NCBI GenBank assembly: GCA_019119645.1
Contig: DWWR01000052.1
Span: 9,414 to 73,413 of the forward strand
Direction of reading: 5' to 3'
Source: Anaerobutyricum faecale
Lineage (GTDB): Bacteria > Bacillota > Clostridia > Lachnospirales > Lachnospiraceae
Length of the DNA stretch: 64,000 nucleotides
Shown: positions 41,922 to 49,943 of the stretch, in pieces
Layout: every line of letters begins with the position of its first letter
Numbering within the stretch: position 1 is the first letter of the stretch
Notes under the pieces: generated by a model
Databases searched by the model: none
Seen by the model: the letters and a program-made list of their open reading frames with translations, nothing else
Told to the model about the DNA's origin: nothing
Translations under genes and position numbers: made by a program

Positions 41922-44114
41922 ATGATGAAAAAACAATGGAATGACGGACCGGGGGGATGGAGAAAGAGCGGCCTTGCCGTTGCCATGAGTTTGCTGCTGG
42001 GCGCAGGAAGCCTTCTGGGAAATGTATCGGCAGCGCCGGTTTTGGCGGCGTCCGTGGACGAGGCGCAGACAGCTGAAACAGATGGCGCCGGGACTTCTTC
42101 CACAGTTTCTTCCGGTGAGAGCTCCGCGGACAGCGGGGATATGTCCGTTGATGTCCAGGAGATCACAGACAGTCAGGAAATGTCAGAGATCATCTCAGAT
42201 ACCTGGGATGAGGATTATTTTGGCTCCATGGTGGTGGATACAGAAGCCGGAGAAGTAAAGATTGACGGCGAAACGGAGACGCTGCCGGACGGCGCCCCGG
42301 GAGAGACCGATAACACGCAGGAGGAGAGCAATACGGAAGAAGACGGAGACCAGGAGACTGCGAAGGAATCAGAGCAGATCCTGGAAGATTATATGGATAC
42401 CCTTCCGGAAGATAATATCTATGATGTGGAGGAGACCGATGACGGGCAGTATGAGATCACGGCTCCGTTTCAGACAAAACGACTGATCGTGGAAACATCG
42501 GAACTCCAGGAAGATTACGGTGCGGAGGACATTTATTATAATACGGAGCTGGGAGAGACCATCCTGCAGTTTGAGACTGAGGAAGAGACCAAAGCGGCTT
42601 TTGAGGCTCTCTGTGAACAGTATGGGGAAGAAAAATGCTACCCGGATCAGGTGTATTATGTGGATGACATCCTGACCGATGACGCCGCTTTATCCAGCGG
42701 CGCCTGCTATTCCTGGGGCGTAGCTTATATGGGAATGAACACGCTGAAAGCACAGGCGGAGGGAAGATACGGAGCTGTCACCGTCGCCATTCTGGATACA
42801 GGTATTGACAAGTCAAACTTTATGTTCCAGTCCAGAAACATTTCATCCAAGAGTTATAATTTCATTGATAATAATAAAAATGTCACGGATAATCACGGGC
42901 ACGGCACACATGTGGCCGGGATCATCGCTGACGCGACGCCGTCCAATGTCCGTTTCCTGATATTGAAGATTTCAAACAGCAGCGGATATTCCTCTCTGCT
43001 GACCATTAAGACGGCGCTGCAGTATGCGGTGAATCAGAATGTCTCTGTGGTCAACATGAGCCTGGGATTTGTGGCGGCAAACGCCATGTCCGTTACATAT
43101 CTGAATTCTCTGATCAACAAGGCGTACCGCAAGGGAATTGCCATCTGTACGGCAGCCGGCAATAACGGTGTGGATGTGTCATTCTGTTATCCGGCCTGCA
43201 ACAGCAAGACCCTGGCAGTTGCGGCTTTTGGTCCCAATGAACGCGCGGCATCTTATTCCAATCATGGCAGCCGTATTGACTTTTCAGCCCCGGGCAGCGA
43301 GGTGGTGAGCGCCGCGGCGGGAGGACTTCTGGTGGGAATGTCGGGAACTTCCATGTCCGCACCGCACATCACGGCGGCAGTGGCTTATCTTAAAATGCTG
43401 CAGCCGAATCTCTCGGTGCAGGGAGTTTATAATGAGCTGCGGGCCCGGAGCAAAGATTTGGGAGCAGCCGGAAAAGATATCTATTTTGGCTGGGGATGTC
43501 CGATCCTTACCAATCTTCTGACCACAGGAATCCTTGACAGAACCAATGTGGTGTCAACGGGAAACAGCCTGCAGGCGCCGGTGTTAAAGAAGGTGAAAAA
43601 TGTCAGCGGGGGAATCCGGATAGCGTGGAAAAAAGTAAAAAAGGCGGATAAATATATCATTTACCGCAAAAAAGGCAATGGTTCCTTTAAGAAGATCAAA
43701 ACCGTATCCGGCAAGAAAAAGTCCTGGACAGATACCAGTGTGACCCAGGGCAGGAAATATACTTATGCTGTGAAGGCGGTCAGAAATAAAAAGACCAGCA
43801 GCAGAAGCAGCAGCAAGACGGCCGTATGGCTCCGGCAGCCAAAGAAGGTAAAGGTGCGCAGTAAAAAGGGCGGACGGTTGATCGTGACCTGGGCAAAACA
43901 GTCCGGAGTGTCCGGATACCAGATTCGTTATTCAAGGACAAAAAACATGAAAAATGCCGTGACAGTGACCGTGTCCGGCAAAAAAGCCCGGGCAGTGCTC
44001 CGGGGACTGAAAAAGAAAAAAGTTTACTACTGCAGGATCCGTGCCGTCAGAACGGCAGGGGGAACCCGGTATGCTTCATCCTGGTCAGTAGTGAAAAAGA
44101 TAAAAATAAAATAG
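41922..44114 (+). CDS. Secreted subtilisin-like (S8) protease with Fn3-like repeats
   Basis: A 730-aa secreted protease. Signal peptide (about residues 15-42), an acidic Ser/Thr/Glu-rich stretch, a propeptide-like region to about 260, then the S8 domain: catalytic Asp in AILDTGID, His in NHGHGTHVAGI and Ser in GMSGTSMSAPH. Two Lys/Arg-rich Fn3-like domains close the protein (about 545-730), resembling the tail of the C69 peptidase at 36840. No sortase motif; attachment may be through the basic repeats. Confidence 0.92.
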   Translation: MMKKQWNDGPGGWRKSGLAVAMSLLLGAGSLLGNVSAAPVLAASVDEAQTAETDGAGTSSTVSSGESSADSGDMSVDVQEITDSQEMSEIISDTWDEDYFGSMVVDTEAGEVKIDGETETLPDGAPGETDNTQEESNTEEDGDQETAKESEQILEDYMDTLPEDNIYDVEETDDGQYEITAPFQTKRLIVETSELQEDYGAEDIYYNTELGETILQFETEEETKAAFEALCEQYGEEKCYPDQVYYVDDILTDDAALSSGACYSWGVAYMGMNTLKAQAEGRYGAVTVAILDTGIDKSNFMFQSRNISSKSYNFIDNNKNVTDNHGHGTHVAGIIADATPSNVRFLILKISNSSGYSSLLTIKTALQYAVNQNVSVVNMSLGFVAANAMSVTYLNSLINKAYRKGIAICTAAGNNGVDVSFCYPACNSKTLAVAAFGPNERAASYSNHGSRIDFSAPGSEVVSAAAGGLLVGMSGTSMSAPHITAAVAYLKMLQPNLSVQGVYNELRARSKDLGAAGKDIYFGWGCPILTNLLTTGILDRTNVVSTGNSLQAPVLKKVKNVSGGIRIAWKKVKKADKYIIYRKKGNGSFKKIKTVSGKKKSWTDTSVTQGRKYTYAVKAVRNKKTSSRSSSKTAVWLRQPKKVKVRSKKGGRLIVTWAKQSGVSGYQIRYSRTKNMKNAVTVTVSGKKARAVLRGLKKKKVYYCRIRAVRTAGGTRYASSWSVVKKIKIK

Positions 44115-44142
44115 CGGTTTTTCCCTTTTGGGGAAAAGCCGC
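44114..44142 (+). other. Hairpin after the subtilase gene
   Basis: GCGGTTTTTCCC (44114-44125) pairs with GGGAAAAGCCGC (44131-44142), one G-T pair, loop TTTTG. No U-run follows, so read-through into the next gene is likely. An apparent TTG start at 44128 lies in this stem and is rejected. Confidence 0.6.
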
Positions 44143-44166
44143 CTGAACGATTGGTGGGTACATGCA

Positions 44167-47100
44167 TTGAAAGAAAAGAAAGATATAGTAGAAGAGAGAA
44201 CAGACAAAAGAGAGCTGCCGGTTCTGCGCATTTCCGTAACCAACCTTGAAATCACCGTAGAAGAAGGCAGAGTATACCACAGCTCTTTTGTCATTGAAAG
44301 TGAAAATAAAGTACCGGTACAAGGGATCGTCCGTTCTACCAACGACAAAATCGGTCTGGAGAAGGCGGACTTTGCCGGGACACATATAGAGATTCCTTAT
44401 TATTTTAAAGGAAAACTGGCAACCGCAGGCAATGAATTTGAAGGAGATTTTCTGCTGATCACCAACGCGGGAGAGTACAACATCCCTTACCGGGTAGTGG
44501 TGACGCCGGTGATGGCGGAGACTTCCATTGGCCGCATCTGCCAGATGGAAGATTTCGTGAAGCTTTACCGTGAGAACCGGCAGGAGGCCATGGAGCTGTT
44601 TTTCCTCCCGAATTTTTCGTCTATTTTCCTCAAACATCTGCCGGAACAGGACGCCATGTATCACAGCCTGATGAAGAGCCGTTCCAGAAATATGATCGTG
44701 GAAGAATTCCTGTCGGCAGCGGGATGGAAAGAACCGGCGGCCCTTGCCATAGAAGAAAAACAGGTGGTGCTTGACGCGGGAAAGGACCGGGGGGAGATCA
44801 CGCTGATCCTGACGGCAGACGGCTATGTGGAGGGAACCATTTCTTCGGAGAAAGGTCAGGTGCAGATTTCTGCCGGGCGCTTTACCAGCGCGGATTTTAA
44901 AGACGGCAGGATGAAGATCTCTATTGAGAAAAATCACAGCTACGCCGTGGGCAGCGACCGGATCCGGATCCGCACGGTGCGTCAGGAAATATCCGTCCCG
45001 GTGGAATGGTGGGGAACCCTGCCGCCGGCTTCCAGAGAACGGGAGATCAGAAGCCGCGTTAAAAAACAAAAGGCGGAGCTGATGCATAATTATCTGTTTT
45101 TCCGCACAGGAAGCATTGGTTTTGAAGATTTCGCCGAGGAATCCGACCATGTTCTGGATGAGCTGTATCATCTGACCAGGGGTACGGAATGGCGGTTGTA
45201 TAAGATCCATCTGCTGATCATGGAAGAACATCAGGAAGAAGCGGAAGAGTTATTCCATAAGATCGAAGATGAACAGCAGGACAAGGACATGGAGCCTCTG
45301 CTGGAGAATTATTTTCTGTATTTAAAGGCGATGCTATACCGGACGCCGGAGACGATATCCGGAGCGGTGCTTTCCATCCGGGATTTTTACGAAGTATCCC
45401 CGTATAAAGCGGAGGCGCTGTGGATGCTCATTTATCTTGACAGAGAGTATGTTTATAATAAGCGCCTGCAGTACGATACCATTCGTCAGCTCTTCCAGGA
45501 GGGCAAAAACAGCAGCCTTTTATTTTTTGAGGCCTGCGAGATCCTAAACGAGAATCCGAATTTCATGGAAGAGCTGGGAAGTTTTGAAGTCAGCATTTTC
45601 CGCTGGGGCGTCCGCTACGGATACATTTCCATGTCGCTGGCTTATCAGTTCGCGAGACTGGCCCTGCGGATGAAATATTACAGCAACGCGATTTTCCATA
45701 TCGCGAAGAAGTTATATGAGATCGAGCCGGATGAGCGGTTCCTGCAGGTGATCTGTTCCCTTTTGATCAAGGGCAACCGGTACGGAGAAGAGTATCACGA
45801 ATATTTCCGGAAGGCGGTCAACGCCAACCTGAAGATTGTGGGACTCAACGAATTCTTTATCCGGAGTATGGATTTTGGCAGTTTTGAGGTGATTCCGCAC
45901 CGGGTTCTCATTTACTTTACATACAGCAACAGCCTGGATTCGCTGGAAAAGGCATATCTTTATTCCAATGTGCTGGAAAATAAAGAGGCCTGTGACGAGG
46001 TGTTCGGCGCTTACTATTCCAAGATGCTCCCGTTTGTGGAAGAACAGCTGCTGAAGGGGCGGATGAATGAACATCTGGCGTACCTGTATCACTATTTCCA
46101 GAAAGAGATCCTGGAGAAACCAGCCAACACGAAGGCGGTCTGCGATATATTATTTTACCGGAAGATCATCTGTCATAATCGGAATATGATCGGCGTGTAT
46201 ATCTCCCGGCCGGAAACCGGAGAGGAAATATATTATCCGCTGTCGGGCGGATTCTGCTATGCGGAGATACCGACCAGCCGGGCACGGCTGTATTTTGTGG
46301 ACAGCAATGAACAGCGCTATGTGACAGGCATCCCTTATGAGGAAGAGCCGTTTTTGTTCCCGGAACAGTTTCCGAAGGAATGGATTCAGAAAAATATGGC
46401 CAATAAGCGGATCCTTCTCTCCCTCTCCGATAAAATTGACGGGGAGCTGAAAGGGGAGGACATGCCGATCCTCCAGAAGATCGCTTTCCATGAGGATTAT
46501 CAGCCGTGGATCAAATGCCGTGCCGTGGAGCGGATGCTGCTGTATTATCAGCAGCATCAGGAAAAAGAATCCCTGGCCAGATGGCTGGACCGGGTGGATT
46601 ATTCCAATGTGACGCCGGAGTTCCGAAAGACACTCATGGACTTTTACATGGAAGTGGGCATGACGGAAAATGCCTTTTTCGGCATTGAATTATACGGCTG
46701 CAATATTATGGGAGCTGCAAAGCGTTTGCGGCTGGCCTCCTTTGGGGTAAACTATAATGAGAGCAAGATGGATGAGACGACCCTGTATCTTGCGTACTCT
46801 GCCTTTGTCAGCAAAAAATATAACAGGGATACCCTCTCGTATCTCATGAAACATTTTGAGGGAGAACTGGAAGATCTGCTGCTGATCTGGGAGAGAAGCA
46901 GAAAGTTTGCTCTGGAGACGACGGAGCTTGAAAAGCGGATGCTCAGGCAGAGCATGTTTACCGGGAATGACGCCGACGGCCTGTTCACCGTATTTGAGGA
47001 ATACTACAGCAAAAACCGTGAGGACGCGGTGGCAGGGGAGTACCTGCAGTACGCATCGGACAGAGAGAGACGTGGAATTCTGGAACTGCCGGAATCTGTC

Positions 47101-47667
47101 CATGGCATCATCGGCGAGGAAATCCTCGCGGGAAGAATCCGTGACCGGCAGACCATGGTGCATTTTCTCTATTATTTTGCGCCGCGGGAAGCGTGGATGG
47201 AGAAAGTCAAAGATGCCGCTAAGTTTATTATTGAGAAGTTTCTCAAAGAAGAATACTATCTTCCGGTATATTACGCCTACCGGGAATGGCTGATCCTTCC
47301 GGTGGAATATCTGGAGAGAACTTTCCTTACCTACCATGGAAGCGGCGGCAGTAATGTGGTACTTTACTATCAGGTGGAAGGAGAGAATACCGGTGTCCAT
47401 AAAAAGCGCCTGAAAGAGATCCTTCCGGGCATGTACACCTGTACCATGTATTTTTATCACAATGACCATGTCAACTACCGTCTGGAGGATGACGGAGAAG
47501 TGGTCAGCGATGAAGCGGTGATTCGTTTTGAAACCTTTGAATCAGAGGGAGAGGAGAGCCGGCTCTTTGCGCTCAACGATCTGAGCGCGGAAAGCTGTGC
47601 GCCGGAGGAGCTGAACCGATATCTGCTGCAGACATATTTCACAGATACGATGATGAAGCTCTTATGA
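44167..47667 (+). CDS. Very large protein of unknown function (DUF5717-type)
   Basis: A 1166-aa protein with no signal peptide or membrane segment. The first 300 residues look beta-rich (VLRISVTNLEITVEEGRVYHSSF; GDFLLITNAGEYNIPYRVVV; VEWWGTLPPA). From about 320 to 950 it is a helical solenoid of irregular TPR-like repeats, and the end is beta-rich again (GMYTCTMYFYHNDHVNYRLEDD). I recall such proteins as DUF5717, limited to Lachnospiraceae and relatives; that name should be checked. The TTG at 44167 follows GGTGGG and lies after the hairpin. It is first of three closely spaced genes. Confidence 0.75.
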   Translation: MKEKKDIVEERTDKRELPVLRISVTNLEITVEEGRVYHSSFVIESENKVPVQGIVRSTNDKIGLEKADFAGTHIEIPYYFKGKLATAGNEFEGDFLLITNAGEYNIPYRVVVTPVMAETSIGRICQMEDFVKLYRENRQEAMELFFLPNFSSIFLKHLPEQDAMYHSLMKSRSRNMIVEEFLSAAGWKEPAALAIEEKQVVLDAGKDRGEITLILTADGYVEGTISSEKGQVQISAGRFTSADFKDGRMKISIEKNHSYAVGSDRIRIRTVRQEISVPVEWWGTLPPASREREIRSRVKKQKAELMHNYLFFRTGSIGFEDFAEESDHVLDELYHLTRGTEWRLYKIHLLIMEEHQEEAEELFHKIEDEQQDKDMEPLLENYFLYLKAMLYRTPETISGAVLSIRDFYEVSPYKAEALWMLIYLDREYVYNKRLQYDTIRQLFQEGKNSSLLFFEACEILNENPNFMEELGSFEVSIFRWGVRYGYISMSLAYQFARLALRMKYYSNAIFHIAKKLYEIEPDERFLQVICSLLIKGNRYGEEYHEYFRKAVNANLKIVGLNEFFIRSMDFGSFEVIPHRVLIYFTYSNSLDSLEKAYLYSNVLENKEACDEVFGAYYSKMLPFVEEQLLKGRMNEHLAYLYHYFQKEILEKPANTKAVCDILFYRKIICHNRNMIGVYISRPETGEEIYYPLSGGFCYAEIPTSRARLYFVDSNEQRYVTGIPYEEEPFLFPEQFPKEWIQKNMANKRILLSLSDKIDGELKGEDMPILQKIAFHEDYQPWIKCRAVERMLLYYQQHQEKESLARWLDRVDYSNVTPEFRKTLMDFYMEVGMTENAFFGIELYGCNIMGAAKRLRLASFGVNYNESKMDETTLYLAYSAFVSKKYNRDTLSYLMKHFEGELEDLLLIWERSRKFALETTELEKRMLRQSMFTGNDADGLFTVFEEYYSKNREDAVAGEYLQYASDRERRGILELPESVHGIIGEEILAGRIRDRQTMVHFLYYFAPREAWMEKVKDAAKFIIEKFLKEEYYLPVYYAYREWLILPVEYLERTFLTYHGSGGSNVVLYYQVEGENTGVHKKRLKEILPGMYTCTMYFYHNDHVNYRLEDDGEVVSDEAVIRFETFESEGEESRLFALNDLSAESCAPEELNRYLLQTYFTDTMMKLL

Positions 47668-47718
47668 TTTTTAGATAAATAAATCTGCCTTTGAAAGAAG
47701 GCGGAATGGAGAGTGTTT

Positions 47719-48822
47719 ATGGGAGAACTTGAGACAAGAAAATTTGCCGGGATAGACCTGGGGAAAACTGCGGTGCAGTTCAGCGTATATGACGAGGCAG
47801 CGGCAGAGACCACAGAGGAAAGCTTTCCTATGCCCCGGGAGGAGCAGGAGGACTATGTGGCAAACGGGCTGTTTTACGTCCGGCGTTATCTGGAAGCCAA
47901 TCATATAAGCTGGGACATGTATCACGGTGTATATTTTACCATGGCGGACACCTCGCAGCAGTGCAGGAAACATCTGGAAGAACTGCTGGACGAGGATTTT
48001 AAAAAGCGGCATTCCGTGAAGATCATCACACATTTCCGGGCCTTTGTAGAATATGTATTTCATCAGGAAAGGGCGGTCTGGGACAGAAATACGCTGCTTC
48101 TTGATTATTCAGAAAATGTACTGCGCTATATTCTGGTGGAGCAGATCCGTCCGTCCAGACAGAAGGCTTACCGGGCCGTGTTAAAGGAGATGAATCTGGA
48201 GGAGCAGGGCATTTACGAAAATGACGAGAACCGGGATTATCATTTCAGCCGGCTGATGAAACAGTTTCTGGTGAAGAATCCGGCCCATATCATCTTTCTG
48301 ACCGGAAATGGATTCGAGGGCAACTGGATGAAAAAGACCCTCACCTATCTCTGTGCCGGACGCCGGGTTTTCATGGGACAGAATCTGTACGCCAACGGTG
48401 CCTGTCTTCTGGGACTGGGACCGGTGCAGCTGATGGAGGACGGCATGCTGTTGATGCAGGGACCGGATATGGTGTATCACACCATCGGTATCCTCACGCA
48501 GGAATCCGGAAAGCCAAGGTATGTGCCCGTCACTTCCATCGGACGGGAATGGTACAATACCGGAGGTACCATTGATATTATTCTGGATAAAAGCCAGAAG
48601 GTGGAGTTTTTTTATCATAATACGAAGGAAAATGAGATGGAGAGCGCTGTCTGTGAGATCAAAGATCTGCCGGCAAGGCCGCCGAAAACCACAAGAATCC
48701 GTATCAGAGTGCAGTTTACCTCCCAGACGGAAGGTGTGATTCTGCTGAAAGATATGGGATTTGGTGACATGTTCCCGGCCACAGGCAAGGTGACAGTCTT
48801 TCCATTTTCGCTGATATCATAA
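47719..48822 (+). CDS. Degenerate Hsp70/actin-fold protein (DUF5716-type)
   Basis: A 367-aa soluble protein. FAGIDLGKTAVQFSVYD near residues 10-26 looks like the phosphate-1 loop of ASKHA ATPases, TLLLDYSENVLRYILV near 125 like phosphate-2, and HIIFLTGNGFEGNW near 190 like the adenosine motif. The C-terminal 100 residues are beta-rich, like an Hsp70 substrate domain. Several catalytic residues differ, so ATPase activity is uncertain. I recall the family name DUF5716. It follows the giant gene by about 50 bases and precedes a TPR gene. Confidence 0.65.
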   Translation: MGELETRKFAGIDLGKTAVQFSVYDEAAAETTEESFPMPREEQEDYVANGLFYVRRYLEANHISWDMYHGVYFTMADTSQQCRKHLEELLDEDFKKRHSVKIITHFRAFVEYVFHQERAVWDRNTLLLDYSENVLRYILVEQIRPSRQKAYRAVLKEMNLEEQGIYENDENRDYHFSRLMKQFLVKNPAHIIFLTGNGFEGNWMKKTLTYLCAGRRVFMGQNLYANGACLLGLGPVQLMEDGMLLMQGPDMVYHTIGILTQESGKPRYVPVTSIGREWYNTGGTIDIILDKSQKVEFFYHNTKENEMESAVCEIKDLPARPPKTTRIRIRVQFTSQTEGVILLKDMGFGDMFPATGKVTVFPFSLIS

Positions 48823-48837
48823 AAGGGAGGAAAAGTT

Positions 48838-49710
48838 ATGCGGGAATCCATCGTCTGTGTCGGACGGACCGGAACGAAGCCGTATCGTTTTCCGGAGACG
48901 GGCGTGCCGGTTTATTCCTATGAAGAACTGTGCTATTATCTGAGCAGCCATATGATCTGCTATCTGTATACACTTCCGGAGGAAGATCTCCTGGTGTATA
49001 TCCGGGATGAACTGGGACTGGAGAAATTGTACCGGCAGCTTTCCAGGCTGACGGACCCGGACAGGGATCAGATGAAATATTTCTCCGCGCTCTTCCGGGA
49101 GGGACATTACTTTTCCGAAGACGAAATCCGGGAGATTCTGGATGAATACCGGGATTTAAAAAATACGCCGTATCCCCTGCAGTGCAAATGGATGGGGGAT
49201 ATGTTTCTTGGCGCCGGCCGCGCGGCCATGGCGATCCATTATTACCGGGAAGCGCTGAAACCGGAGACCATGGGCCGGGTGGAGACCGGAGCGGCCTACC
49301 ACAACATGGCCATTGCCCAGTCACGGCTCTTCCGTTTTGAAGACGCCAAGATTAATTTTGTGAAAGCTTATCAGTACGCGGGCGACGAGGAATCGCTCTT
49401 TTATTATTACTGTCTCATCGCCTTTACGGAGAATCTGGAAAGGGCCGGGGAAGAGATGGAGGCGTTTAAAGTGTCAGAACTGTCGCTGGAATCCTTCGAG
49501 AACCGTTTTGCCGGCATTGCCGACGCCTTCGGCTGCAGCGAAAAAGCAGAAAAACAGAAAAAAATCACCTATCTGCTGGAACGGGACAAAGAAGAAGAGG
49601 CAGAGAAGATTTATGAGAAATTTGTGCGGGATCTGCAGCGGGAGTTCCGCCCGGAGATTGAGATGGAAGATAATCTGCTGAGCACCGGGCTGCCGGTGCG
49701 GAAAGAATAG
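48838..49710 (+). CDS. TPR-type protein of the DUF5717 operon
   Basis: A 290-aa soluble, helical protein. A beta-like N-terminal 20 residues (SIVCVGRTGTKPYRF) precedes TPR-like repeats, best seen at CKWMGDMFLGAGRAAMAIHYYREALK, AYHNMAIAQSRLFRFEDAKINF and KAYQYAGDEESLFYYY, with a charged C-terminal helix. It begins 15 bases after the Hsp70-like gene with GGAGG, so the three are co-transcribed. No known partner. Confidence 0.7.
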   Translation: MRESIVCVGRTGTKPYRFPETGVPVYSYEELCYYLSSHMICYLYTLPEEDLLVYIRDELGLEKLYRQLSRLTDPDRDQMKYFSALFREGHYFSEDEIREILDEYRDLKNTPYPLQCKWMGDMFLGAGRAAMAIHYYREALKPETMGRVETGAAYHNMAIAQSRLFRFEDAKINFVKAYQYAGDEESLFYYYCLIAFTENLERAGEEMEAFKVSELSLESFENRFAGIADAFGCSEKAEKQKKITYLLERDKEEEAEKIYEKFVRDLQREFRPEIEMEDNLLSTGLPVRKE

Positions 49711-49740
49711 ATAAAAAGGTACACACAAGGCTGGAAACTT

Positions 49741-49760
49741 GTGGTATAATAATTGCGCTT
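49741..49760 (+). repeat. 20-base repeat with extended -10, copy 1, upstream of valS
   Basis: GTGGTATAATAATTGCGCTT, identical to 49870-49889. TGGTATAAT is an extended -10. Three small hairpins follow at once (ATTGCGC/GCGCAAT, AAAAGCGAT/ATCGCTTTT, CCCTGC/GCAGGG). Confidence 0.6.
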
Positions 49761-49869
49761 ATGCGCAATCAAAAGCGATTTCATCGCTTTTCCCTGCTGC
49801 GCAGGGGTATACCAGCGGGCCACGGCTTGAAAAGTAAATGCCGCGGGCAGCGCTTCCTTTTCTGCGCGC

Positions 49870-49889
49870 GTGGTATAATAATTGCGCTT
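49870..49889 (+). repeat. 20-base repeat with extended -10, copy 2, upstream of valS
   Basis: The second identical copy, 129 bases from the first and about 55 bases before valS; the most likely promoter of valS. No T-box leader was found. Confidence 0.6.
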
Positions 49890-49943
49890 CGCGCAGGCAT
49901 TTTTATAACATGACAACTTATTATTCCAGGAGGACATAGATTT

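Noticed and set aside
40899..41936. 345-codon open frame on the minus strand
   Set aside because: Antisense to the dihydrouridine synthase gene; sequence has no family features.
44128..44166. Longer N-terminus of the giant DUF5717-type protein from TTG 44128
   Set aside because: The added codons fall in the hairpin after the subtilase gene and lack a ribosome site; TTG 44167 is better placed.
49711..49943. T-box riboswitch before valS
   Set aside because: No T-box sequence (AGGGTGGNACCGCG type) or specifier stem; only small hairpins and two repeated -10 modules.
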